Positions 11,144 to 20,689 of a stretch of DNA of 64,000 nt are shown in pieces (the stretch's first letter is position 1; each line of letters starts with the position of its first letter). Source of the DNA: Ascaphus truei (taxonomy: Eukaryota; Chordata; Amphibia; Anura; Ascaphidae). Under the pieces are notes generated by a model, which saw nothing but the letters and a program-made list of their open reading frames with translations, had not been told where the DNA came from and searched no databases. Position numbers and translations under genes: made by a program. The DNA is taken from positions 115,258,244 through 115,322,243 of the forward strand of contig CM071571.1 of assembly GCA_036426205.1 (NCBI GenBank), written 5' to 3'.

Positions 11144-12354
11144 GTAACAGGGGTGTTATCCCTGTTCAAGTAATGTGCCTCTAATCCAGCAGTGTGGTGG
11201 TTAACTGCTGGTAGTCAATTAACAAACACCACCTGCCTGATTAGATTGCTTACAAAAGCCTGTCTTTTGAGACAGGAAGTGAGACTCCTTAGCTCATACC
11301 TGAGCTGAACTTGGAGACAGAGCAGAGATTGTCTTTGACTCTCACAACTTGTCTTGAGCCCTGCCAGAAGACACAGCAGAGCTGCTTTCAAGAAACAGGG
11401 AAAACTTCTAAACCTGAATGCTGACGCACCCTGAGGAAAAGGGAGCTGAACCAGGGACAGAGAAGATTTTCCCTCCAAACCACAAGGAACAGATAAGACT
11501 TTCATTTAAGAGACTTCTTATATCTGCTTATTTCATGCTATATGTTTTGGGGCTGGGAGACATGCTTATCTAAGGGAGTTGTGAACTGCATAGTATTTCA
11601 CTAGAAATACTCCCAAGTGAATAGAAGCTTTGTTTACCGCCTTGTTTGGATGGTTTCCTGATGTTAAGGAAACAGGCGCAATAAAAAGCCTTATTTAATT
11701 TCACAATAAAGAGTCTCCCTTGCATACCTCTGTGAGTGTCCGCCCACAGACCTACTATGGTTTTCTGGGCACAAGACGTTGTCATTTGAGACACCTTGCC
11801 AGACAATACTAGTCTGCCAATCTGTCTGACTCGCAGCTCTCGAATTACAATTATATCCAGCATATATATTGCTTACTATCTGTCTAGCTGTATTGCACAT
11901 TATGATAGGCAGGACACACGTCTTTGGGATACCTATTAGGACGTAGTCAACTATACTTACCTGCCCTAATATTGCGGTATCCGTCCTATGCAGCATTATA
12001 AATTAGGTTCCCCTATATGCCAATTGAGACATCCTGACAGACGTGTGTAGTCTGCCCTTTTGTACAGACAAATTACATATTGATGTAATTTATCTGCCTA
12101 TGTGGGCTATGAGGTCTTTATAGAAGCATCCCTGCTTCCGTTTACTATTTAGCCACACCACTGGACATACAGCATGTGTCCATCTAGAGAGATTTCCATG
12201 AGCTGGGTTTGATATATTGTGGGCATACTAATCTATCATAGCTGAGCCTTTGGCCAGCCACACTAATATATAACAGATTTCAGTTCATTTGTGGCTCACA
12301 TTTATTCACCAGTAAGTTGTCACCTATTTACCATTTATTGGTAGGTGGTGTTAC
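11144..12354 (+). mobile_element. LTR-like block (possible solo LTR)
   Basis: The segment begins TGTAACAGGGGTG and ends GGTGTTACA, so the ends are TG...CA with a short inverted repeat. Two AATAAA-type signals (11680 and 11705) lie in the middle, as expected for the R region of an LTR. There is no coding sequence. A clean 5-bp target duplication was not found (GACCT on the left, GAGAG on the right), which weakens the call. Confidence 0.5.
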
Positions 12355-13982
12355 AGAGAGAACCTATTTCTTTCAGTAGGGTCAATCATCCTTTTTTCCC
12401 ACCCTCCCCCCCCTTCTTTTTATCATTTTGCCCTATTGTTCAGGTACACCTCACACAGAGGTCGATTCCCATATCTATATTTTAATTGAGGATTCCTCCT
12501 ATTAAAGTTTATTTTAATGTATTCATCATTACAATTAGTTTAACATACTTACCTTTTTTACCAGGCCCCTGATTTAGTAATATCAGTTCACCAGCCGTTT
12601 AGAGTGCTCTCAGCATAGGGGTTCTTTTCTTTAGTTTATTATGTTTTCTGTTACCTTTTTGAACCTGATCAACAGTTTTTCACACTTCAATGATATGTAA
12701 TCCTCTATTTAACAAAAAATGAAATGAAAAAAAAAGCCTTTTTTTAATTTTTTTTTATTTATATATAAAGTTGGGTGCACCTTAGAACCATTGAAATATG
12801 TCTTGTGAGGTTCCTTGTTCGCATTGGAACTTCTGATTAGATTTGCAGTCTCCGATAACATATTCACTTGCCTTGAAGCTGTATATGGCGCTTGTCCACT
12901 GGTTCATGTAGTGCTACTAGTATATTGAAGTACAGTAAGCAGATTTACAGACATCTACTGTACCTTCAACAGCAATTTCTGTTGATCTTCTGTTCATGGC
13001 CAAGTTCTTGGTTTGCCCACAAGTACTTTCCCTGTTTTTCGGAAGAGTTCTTCTGTTAGAGATGATCCTTTCAGGTTTTCAACGTCTCGCTTTAATTCCT
13101 GTGTTGACAAAGTTTATTCTTAAACTCTCTTCCTTCAGACTATGTAGCTATTACCCACGTGTGGAGTCTTCCCTCCAAATATCACCCACACTACTTGTTG
13201 TAAAGCACTAGTTTTTCTTGTTTTTCTAAGAGCCTATCGGATTGCAGCATTTGTTTTCCTTGACCATTCACAAAACACACGATGTAACATGGTCTTAAGT
13301 TGCTTTTTCCTCAAAGTACAGAATTTAACCAATTTCTGTACCACAGTAACTCAATTTAAAGCAGGAATCTCAGCAAAATTAAAAGTACTGTTGTTACAGA
13401 ATTGGAACTGGAGGGCCCTCCGAACCTGAATAGTGTTATTTTTGGTTCCAGAGCCCCTTTGATTCCAAAGATACTTACAGGTGTAGTTACTGACGTTCAT
13501 CCAGGGCATTTAAATGGCCATCCGGTAGAAAGCTGCAACGGAGGAGTATGTAGCACACCATTTGGCTTGCAAGACCCATGAGATTTGACAGCCAATTTGA
13601 CTTCCGTCAAGGGAGCAAAAACAAGTGTAAGTATCTCGGGAACCTGGGCTGAAAATAATGCATTTAGGCTCCGGAAGCCTCCCTTGCTCCAGTCCTGTAA
13701 TAAAAGAATAAAAACAATTTCAATCATATTAGAGGATTGCAACTTATTACACACCTTCCAATTTATCCTTTTTGTTCAGTGATATATTGGTATTTATAAC
13801 CGTTAATCCTTCTTACAAATTAATTGATGTGTTCGAATTAAACATTTGTTTTGCATAAAGTTTACTGTATGTACAAATAGTACATATAATGAACGGATTG
13901 TCCTGTAACAGTTCACTGTTATACAGTACTTGACTGTATATTTGTAATAATTGTCTTAATTTTTTTTTTTTTTTTTTTACAG
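12355..13982. other. tmtc3 intron with repeat remnants
   Basis: Noncoding. 12355-12540 may be the remaining 3' end of the Penelope element interrupted by the LTR-like block. 13370-13700 belongs to the dispersed unnamed repeat also seen at 913-1330 and 42550-43050. The end is the long pyrimidine tract of the exon 4 acceptor. Confidence 0.4.
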
Positions 13983-14131
13983 GCACTTTGTCTGATAATA
14001 TTGCCTTTCATACCTGCGTCAAACCTCTTTTTCCCGGTTGGATTTGTAGTGGCAGAGAGGGTATTGTATGTTCCTAGCATGGGATTCTGCATACTCGTTG
14101 CACATGGCTGGAGGAAATTATCAAACAAAAG
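13983..14131 (+). CDS. tmtc3: tmtc3 internal exon 4 of 8 (membrane region)
   Basis: A very long T-rich tract ending in ACAG precedes the exon. The exon starts on a codon boundary and has 149 bases. It encodes two hydrophobic stretches around the conserved [20 protein letters not shown] and [12 protein letters not shown]. It ends with two bases (AG). The donor is GTTGGT, weaker than the others; a better-looking GTATGT lies five bases downstream, but only the first choice keeps the frame with the next exon, giving NKRLRKLSW. The intron after it is about 24.8 kb and holds most of the mobile elements of the window. Confidence 0.94.
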
Positions 14132-14309
14132 GTTGGTATGTACTCAAACTGCTTGCCACCGTGGCTGTAAGTTTATTGTAGTCTGTTCCATATAAAGCCC
14201 ACAACAATGTACTAGCGGTCATAAATGTTATAATAAGAGGTGTAATTCAGTGATGTTACTCATTTTCTTTTTAAAATTTTCATTATTTATAAATGTAAAG
14301 CAGATGTTG

Positions 14310-14425
14310 TTCCTATATTTAAAAGGGGAGCTAGATCACAACTGAGGAAATACAAACCTGTAAACCTAACATCAATAGTGGGGAAGCTACTTGAAGGTTT
14401 ATTACAGGATAATATTCAGGAATAT
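14310..14425 (+). mobile_element. CR1-type LINE fragment (5' piece of a broken copy)
   Basis: The translated text KYKPVNLTSIVGKLLEGLLQ corresponds to the conserved YRPVSLTS.VGKLLE motif of CR1/Jockey-group reverse transcriptases. The segment stops where a Penelope-type terminal repeat is inserted. The same copy seems to resume near 15640 with its C-terminal part. Confidence 0.65.
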
Positions 14426-14820
14426 GCAAAAATAGAGTACAGCGCACAGCCAAGAGAGTAGGTCCAAGATGGATATAAAAATATTATTTTATTAGGTCCA
14501 TTAAAAAGAGGTATAAAAGACCTCCTACGCGTTTCTTGCGCATTGCTCTTTATCAAGGAGTCAATAAGTAAAACAAAACATACCTTAAATACACATACAA
14601 AACTGCCCCGTTTGGCGGAAAAAAAGTGGTAACGTCAGGGCGTCCTCCACTCGCGCGCTGACATCACACCAACCGCAATACCAATCAGCGCTAGTTCTCT
14701 AAGGGCAGCTTCAGGAACTCCTGCTCTGCCCTTAGTTGAGCTGCAAGGCCAATGTGAATGCGAGACACACCCCCTGTGGACATCACCCGTTGTCATGGCG
14801 ACCCATAGAACATAGACAAT
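14426..14820 (-). mobile_element. Penelope-type terminal repeat (isolated)
   Basis: On the minus strand the segment 14518-14560 reads CTTGATAAAGAGCAATGCGC followed by AAGAAACGCGTAGGAGG, the hammerhead-like block of Penelope terminal repeats. It is flanked by GC-rich sequence (14600-14800). It carries no RT and interrupts the CR1 fragment. Confidence 0.5.
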
Positions 14821-15279
14821 AAAGCTGCAGTTCAGTCAATATCCTGCATGTTTTTTTTTTTTAATAAATCAGTTCTGTAGTAAGAAAAAATACTTTTAGC
14901 ATTTTCTGTTTTTAAAAAAACAACTTTGAAAGACCAATTTTCTTGTATTCTATTTTAACAGCCATTTGCTAAGGCACTGCCCCTTCATGTCCTGTCACAA
15001 GCTCTGGCACACCCCTTTGTCAGCCCTGACCTCCCTCTAGCACTTGTAAGTGCAGGAATGCTCATGAATATTCATGAGCTTCCACTGCCAGTCAAGCAGA
15101 TTATAAACAAATGCCAGCTTTTAATATGTCACCAAATTTCGACCTATCAATACATGGAAAACGAATTGAGCTGCAGCTATACTGTTCTTTAGGTAATTAG
15201 AGATTGCACACATAAAACTATTGAAGTAAAAAAATAAATGTAAAAAAAAAAAAAAAAAAAAAGACTGAACTGCAGCTTT
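14821..15279. mobile_element. MITE with perfect 17-bp terminal inverted repeats
   Basis: The left end AAAGCTGCAGTTCAGTC (14821) and right end GACTGAACTGCAGCTTT (to 15279) are exact reverse complements. The flanks are AAT on both sides (14818-14820 and 15280-15282), a 3-bp target duplication. There is no coding capacity. The 3-bp duplication suggests the PIF/Harbinger group, but the superfamily is not certain. Confidence 0.85.
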
Positions 15280-15326
15280 AATTGAAAAACTTCAACAGCT
15301 CCAAACTTTATCAAGCACAGATGCAA

Positions 15327-15606
15327 ACAATTTGCATAATATCAAATATTAAAAACAGGTATCCTAAGATAAACTCTACCTCTTCTGAAACAATAGTCCG
15401 TGGAACAAAAGACTTTAAAGTATAATCATTTCATTTATAATATTAAATGACCCTAAAGGCTGTATGTATATATTATTGATTTGGGTCATTTAATATTATA
15501 AATTAAATGATTATACTTTATAGTCCTTTGTTCCACTGATGTTTGTCAGAAGAGGTAGAGTTTATCTTGGGATACCTGTTTTTAATATTTGATATTATGC
15601 AAATTG
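15327..15606. repeat. 280-bp foldback element
   Basis: Left-arm text CAATTTGCATAATATCAAAT at 15327 is complementary to the right end at 15588-15606, and the arms (to about 15470 and from 15487) pair along almost their whole length, including an 18-base palindromic AT stretch near the centre. There is no coding sequence. It is followed by an A run of about 26 bases. Confidence 0.85.
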
Positions 15607-15639
15607 GCCACCACACCATAAAAAAAAAAAAAAAAAAAA

Positions 15640-16580
15640 AAAAAAAGATGGAGCTAGAAAAAGTGCAGTGAAGAGCCACTAAATTATTAAAGGAGATAGA
15701 CAATCTGATTTTATAAGGAGAGGCTAGCTAATTTAGATTTGTTTACATTAGAAACGAGGCGTGTAAGAGGGGATATGATTACTATATACAAATATATATT
15801 CGGGGACAATACAAGAAGCTTTCAAAAGAACAACTGTATTCATCCCAAGGGCAGTACAAACTACACTGGGTTATACCTTAATGTTGGAGGAAAGGAGATT
15901 TCACCAGCACCAAAGGAAAGGGTTCTTTACAGTAAGGGCAGTTAAAATGTGGAATTCATTACCCATGGAGACTGTAATGGCAGATACAATTGATGTCTTC
16001 AAAAAAAAGTTTGTCAATGCAAAATTTACGAGTACAGTATTTGCTGCACACCAAAAAACAAAGATTATAGTGATATTTTTACCGGTGCTCCTTAGTTCCA
16101 GGGAAGACTTGCATTGCGTCCAATGTATCCAATATGATTGATTGGACAAGGGCACCCGGATTTTAATAAAATTTAAAAAAAAAATGTATTGTGCCATAGA
16201 CTACTATGTAGTCTATGGCATAATACATTCTTCTTTTTTTTATTCAAATCTTTGTGCCCTTGTCCATTAATCCTATTCAAAAAAAGTTGGCCATTTTTAT
16301 TTATTTTTTTGTAAGGGAAGGTATACAGGATTTACCAAATAAGTAACCATGGGAAGGATGTTGATCCAGGGAAAAAGCTGATTATCAATAGTTGGAGCAA
16401 AGAAGGAATTTCTTTTTCCCCTATTGAGATATATAATTTGGATAATATTTCACTGGGGTTTTCTGTTTGCCTTCCTCTGGATCAATATACTGTAAATACA
16501 ATATCTAGTCTAAGTATCTGTTGTCTAAAGTTAGCATAGGTTGAACTTTGAACGTTCAACCTCCTATGTAACTGTATAGC
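15640..16580 (+). mobile_element. CR1-type LINE 3' part, broken by a foldback
   Basis: Translation gives LETRRVRGDMITIYKYIFG, the conserved C-terminal LE.RR.RGD...YK motif of CR1-group LINEs, then AVKMWNSLPMETVMA, the usual WNSLP motif. The 3' end near 16500-16570 reads GGTTGAACTTTGAACG...CTATGTAACTG, typical of vertebrate CR1 tails. Stops and frame changes make it a fossil. A small palindrome (16131-16277) is inserted in the 3' untranslated part. Confidence 0.75.
16131..16277. repeat. 147-bp foldback element inside the CR1 tail
   Basis: The arms AATATGATTGATTGGACAAG (16131) and the complement of AATAGGATTAATGGACAAGG (ending 16277) pair through to a centre at 16206, where GCCATAGACTACTATGTAGT forms the hairpin tip. 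There is almost no loop. It is a nonautonomous palindromic MITE. Confidence 0.8.
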
Positions 16581-17454
16581 ACCAAGTATTTAATTAGGAG
16601 GATGACTGATTAGGATTAATATATTCCATCCCAAAATTAAATGTGTCCTATGCAATATAGAAGTCAAAGAATATTGAAATTGAAATAAATGTATTTATGC
16701 TATGTTGATCATCACATTCATTTGTACTACTTAGATGCAAACTCCTTTTAACTGAAGGGCTTATTTGTATGACATTTTATTTTAAGAGCATGTTAAGTGT
16801 TTACTATAAGATCACAGGGCATTCAATTTTGTTGCAAAATTGTCAGTGGTAATTTATGTATGAGTGTGTGCCTGCTGAATTGCTGCCTTACACAAGTTGC
16901 TGCACTATAATTCACCTTGGTGGTTCATGGGAGTGAGCTGTATACAGTAGTTAAAGAATGTAACCGTGGAAACTACTTTTTACCTTCCATGCATATTAGC
17001 ATGGGTCTTATGTCCATGGTCCCCAAATTTTCCTTTAACATTGGCACCTATCTATATGGGCCTCGGGCAGAATCAAGTCTCCAGTGTAGAGGGCCCCTGC
17101 GTTCCCATCAACGCCAGACCCTTCCTGCACCTATCCTACACACACCAGGTAGGGCAGAGCATATTTGGTAAGGTGAGCCCCAGTATATATAGCTCTATAT
17201 GGGGGTCACAAGGTGTAAGTGACTTAGCTCAAACAAAAGGTAGTAGAGTAAAGAAAATGCGTAAAAGAAAAATAAGGTAGGCTTCATAATTTGTTTTTTA
17301 AAATATGTATTTTCCAGAATTGGAAATGTTACCAACTTCTTCTTATTATAATTGGGTAAATATGTCGTGCTTTTTTAAATTAATTTTTTAAACTTGGACA
17401 GATATATGTTCAGTTGAGGTCTTATTTATTGTTCGTTCAAATTAAGCGATTGAC
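16581..17454. other. tmtc3 intron, unannotated
   Basis: Noncoding. Two overlapping reading frames at 16917-17280 have no domain character. Nothing else is recognised. Confidence 0.45.
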
Positions 17455-19205
17455 ATGCCAAGACAAATTTCCTTAGCCAACACCAATCTGGCTTTCACCC
17501 AAAACACTCCACGGTAACTCCTCTCTTAAAAGTTTGCAATGAGATCCAGTGTGGAATAGAACTGGGACAACTTACTGGTGCAATATTCCTAGATTTTGCA
17601 AAGGCTTTTGATACTGTTCATTTTATCTTGCTAAATGAATAAGGGAACACACTTGAAACTGGTTTAGCTCCTACTGATCGGGTAGATCCCAACATGTCTA
17701 TCCCTGGCTCGAACTCCAAACCCTTAGGCCTTGCCCCCGCTGCCTACAGCGGATGCTGCGCGCACGAGAGCCCTCCCCGCAATGGCGCCGGGCCCGCTGC
17801 GAGGGGGGGCCCGCAGCGCTCGCGCGAGAGCTATTCCTGCTCTCAATAGAATTGAGAGCAGGACTCGCGTCGAGCGATTAGGCACGCCCCCCGGCGGTTC
17901 AGCCAATGAGGGCGAACCTGCCGGGTGACGTCATGGCCGCGCCCCCGTCACTCCTCCGCCACGCCCCCCCCCCCCCCCCGGTCTCTCCTCCTGCAGTGAG
18001 CTGCAGACCGGGGAATCGGCTGAACGCGCCGCCAAAAGCGCGGGCGCGCGTTAAAGCGGAGAGACCGGGGCCTTAGCCTTAGATATCACCTGTGGTGTCC
18101 ACAAGGCTCTGTTCTTGGGCCCATACTTTTTTTTTTTGTCACCCAGTCTTCATTACTGATATACACTTACAGCTTGTAAGGGAGCTGATGACAAAATCTT
18201 GTATGCACACAGCCCTAGCCTCTCTGACATTGGACATGTACTTCAATCTGATTTTTCAAGGCTTAAAAACAGTTTGTTTTGGGAGATGCAGTTTTCAACA
18301 CTGACAAGACTAACAGTGGTATTTGTGATGAAGGCTACATTTCTAAAGCTACCAATGATAGAGCTACAGATCAAAACCAAATCTATACCATGCTAGCCCC
18401 TGTTGCTAGTTTTTATTTTATTTTTTAAATATCTGGGCATCTGGTTTGACTCCAATTTAACATTTGGGTTACATCTTGATACACGAACATCCGAAACCTA
18501 TGCCAAACTAGGTGTACTTTATAGCAACAAATCCTCCCTAAGCCCGCTGGTCAGAAAGCACATCACACAGCAGATGCTAATGCCAATTATAGATTATGGG
18601 GACATAATATATGGTACAGCACCCCAAACTCACCTTGGCAAACTAGACACCATCTACAACTCCATATGCCGCTTTGTCCTCCAACGTAACTACAACGTAC
18701 ATCACTATGAAATGCTCAAAGAATTAGATTGACTGTCGCTTGAGTCTAGGCTCAAAGTTCATTTTTACTATCTTGCCGTCAAATACTTTCTGGGCAAGCT
18801 ACTTGCCTATCTAAACAAGCTCCTCACCCCTACCACATGCAGCACTTAATCTGAGATCTGACTCCAAAAGACCTGTTCATGGCCCCAAGGTTCAACAAAG
18901 CATCTGTCCGCTCCTCCTCCTTTTAACATGCACTGCTCAACTGGAACAGTCTAACGGAGATTCTCAAAGCCACCACCAGTCTACGTTCTTTCTAAACTTA
19001 AGCTGTCTCATTTTAATCTGGTCTGTAACTGTTGCATACACCTATAACATATATTGTCTTCATCTGTTCATGCAATGTCTTTAAATATAATGTGTATCCC
19101 TTTTCATTTAAATGTAACTGTTTTTGTTATCATATCTCTGTGCCCAAGAAACGAGAGGTAACTCAATGTATTACTTCCTGGTAAAACCATTTTATAACTA
19201 AAATC
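17455..19205 (+). mobile_element. Jockey-group (CR1/L2/Rex-like) LINE fragment, split by a MITE
   Basis: 17470-17640 encodes QFQSGFRPKHST-type and LDFAKAFDTVH-type reverse transcriptase motifs; 18082-18730 continues ITCGV, then FKYLGIWFDSNLTFGLHLDT, IDYGDIIYGTAP and a C-terminal domain. Stops and frame changes are frequent. The tail at 19140-19200 (GAGAGGTAACTCAATGTATT, then ACTTCCTGGTAAAA) is shared with the second copy at 58436-63160, which proves both belong to one family. The frame is interrupted by a GC-rich MITE at 17727-18078. Confidence 0.85.
17727..18078. mobile_element. GC-rich Harbinger-like MITE inserted in a LINE RT
   Basis: The left end GGCCTTGCCCCCGC and right end CGGGGCCTTAGCC are imperfect inverted repeats, and TTA flanks both sides (17724-17726, 18079-18081). 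Removing the element and one TTA restores AACTCCAAACCC-TTA-GATATC, which matches the uninterrupted sister LINE (…SNPLDITCGV). The interior is very CpG-rich. It has no coding capacity; the 65-residue frames on either strand are composition artefacts. Confidence 0.88.
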
Positions 19206-20078
19206 AAAACATCTGATTACCCACCCCTCATGATTTTGTTATATTGGTATAATGGTGAAATCATCAGGGGTAAACAAAGGTTCCTTTTGGTTATTAGGTA
19301 CATATTGCGCATATGTTATACTTTTGGGATTTATGTGGCAAAATGCATGTTTGTAAACTTTTTATGTGTAATTGATATCTTTAGATCCTTCATCATTGTC
19401 TGTCTTCTTTCATGGCAACTCTTCAATTCTTGTTAGTGATATTTGTGACTTATGCAAAAAGTTGGTAATGCTTTCCATTACAAAAAAAAAGTCTTTAATG
19501 AATACAATTACAAATGTGTGTACCAGGAATGCTCAAAAAGTAGCTTAATATTTTTATATTTGTCTGTATGATTAATTTAAATTTACTAAAGCCTAATGCT
19601 GCTAGCAGTTGCCAAAGGACACACATTTTATGCTGTGTATGCACTGCACAGGCCAGCTGGATACACTGCAGCCTCATACTACGTAGTGACTTTAGCCACC
19701 CAGGGTTGCCAGGTGGCTTGTCCAAAAATACTGGACAAAATGGTGAAAGGTGTGACGCGCGCGAGAATCGTTGCTGAGGAAGAATGTTATTTATAAATTA
19801 CCTGACTGTAACGTAATTTTTTCTAAATTTCACACCAAGTACTCACCAATTTGCACCACTTTATATTCTGTTTTGTAAAAAATCTGGGGTGGGGTCTTAA
19901 GAGGGAGCGCCCTTCCGAGGATTTTTTTTTTTGGAAATAGAATATGAAATAGTGCAAATTGGTGCATGCTTTGAGTGAACAAATGACGTAATGATAAGGT
20001 CATTTATAAAGAACTGACGCAGTCATACAGGCCCATGGCGAGCAATACTGATCTTAATACTGCTCCCACAAATTCCAA
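19206..20078. other. tmtc3 intron, unannotated
   Basis: Noncoding. Part of it (19800-19990) contains two related segments, one reading AGTGCAAATTGGTGCATGC and the other the opposite (CACCAATTTGCACCACTTTA), so a decayed inverted-repeat element may be present. No gene is seen. Confidence 0.4.
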
Positions 20079-20080
20079 GA

Positions 20081-20345
20081 TTGGTGCACCCCTCCTCCCC
20101 CTCTCACCCCTCTCCCCCTCCTCTTACTCCCTCCCCCTCATCCTCTCACCTCCCTCCCTTCATTCTCTCTCATCCCCCTTCCCTTCATCCTCTCACCCCC
20201 CCTTTTCCTCTCACCCCCTCCCTTCATCCTCTCACCCCCTCCCTTCACCCTCTCACCCCCCCCTCCCTTCATCCTCTCTCACCCGCCCTCCCCTCATCCT
20301 CTCACCTCCCTCTCCCTTCATCCTCTCGCCATCCCTCTCCCTCTG
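20081..20345 (+). repeat. Pyrimidine-rich minisatellite
   Basis: Tandem, imperfect units of about 20 bases built on CTCTCACCCCCTCCCTTCAT fill the stretch. All reading frames across it give Ser/Pro/Leu-rich low-complexity peptides, so the apparent 111- and 89-residue frames are not genes. Confidence 0.9.
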
Positions 20346-20689
20346 CTTAACACGTCACACATTAAAATAAAAGAAAAACCTCTCCTATTACTCCTACTCT
20401 GTGTGGCAACATGTCCCCGAATCCTAACCCTGCCCACATACCATTCCTTTTACGTCCCACACCCTACCTCAAAGTCTACTTCTCACCACACATGGCTAAT
20501 CACTCGAACCTCATCCCCATTACACTTCTCCCTTCTCCTGTGCCCTATGGCAGGGCTGCGTAGTCTGGGAGGCGCATAAAATTTTCTGGGGGGGTGGGGG
20601 GGATGTTCCTTGCCTGATCTCCGGCAGCTTTGGGTGCTGCGTCAAATGATGCTGTGGACATGAGCCGTCTGGAACAAACTCGCTGCAAT

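Noticed and set aside
11144..12354. Naming the LTR-like block as a specific retrovirus or Gypsy family
   Set aside because: There is no coding sequence and no clean target duplication; TG...CA ends and AATAAA alone do not identify a family.
20035..20370. Ser/Pro/Leu-rich 111- and 89-residue frames
   Set aside because: Products of the pyrimidine-rich minisatellite.
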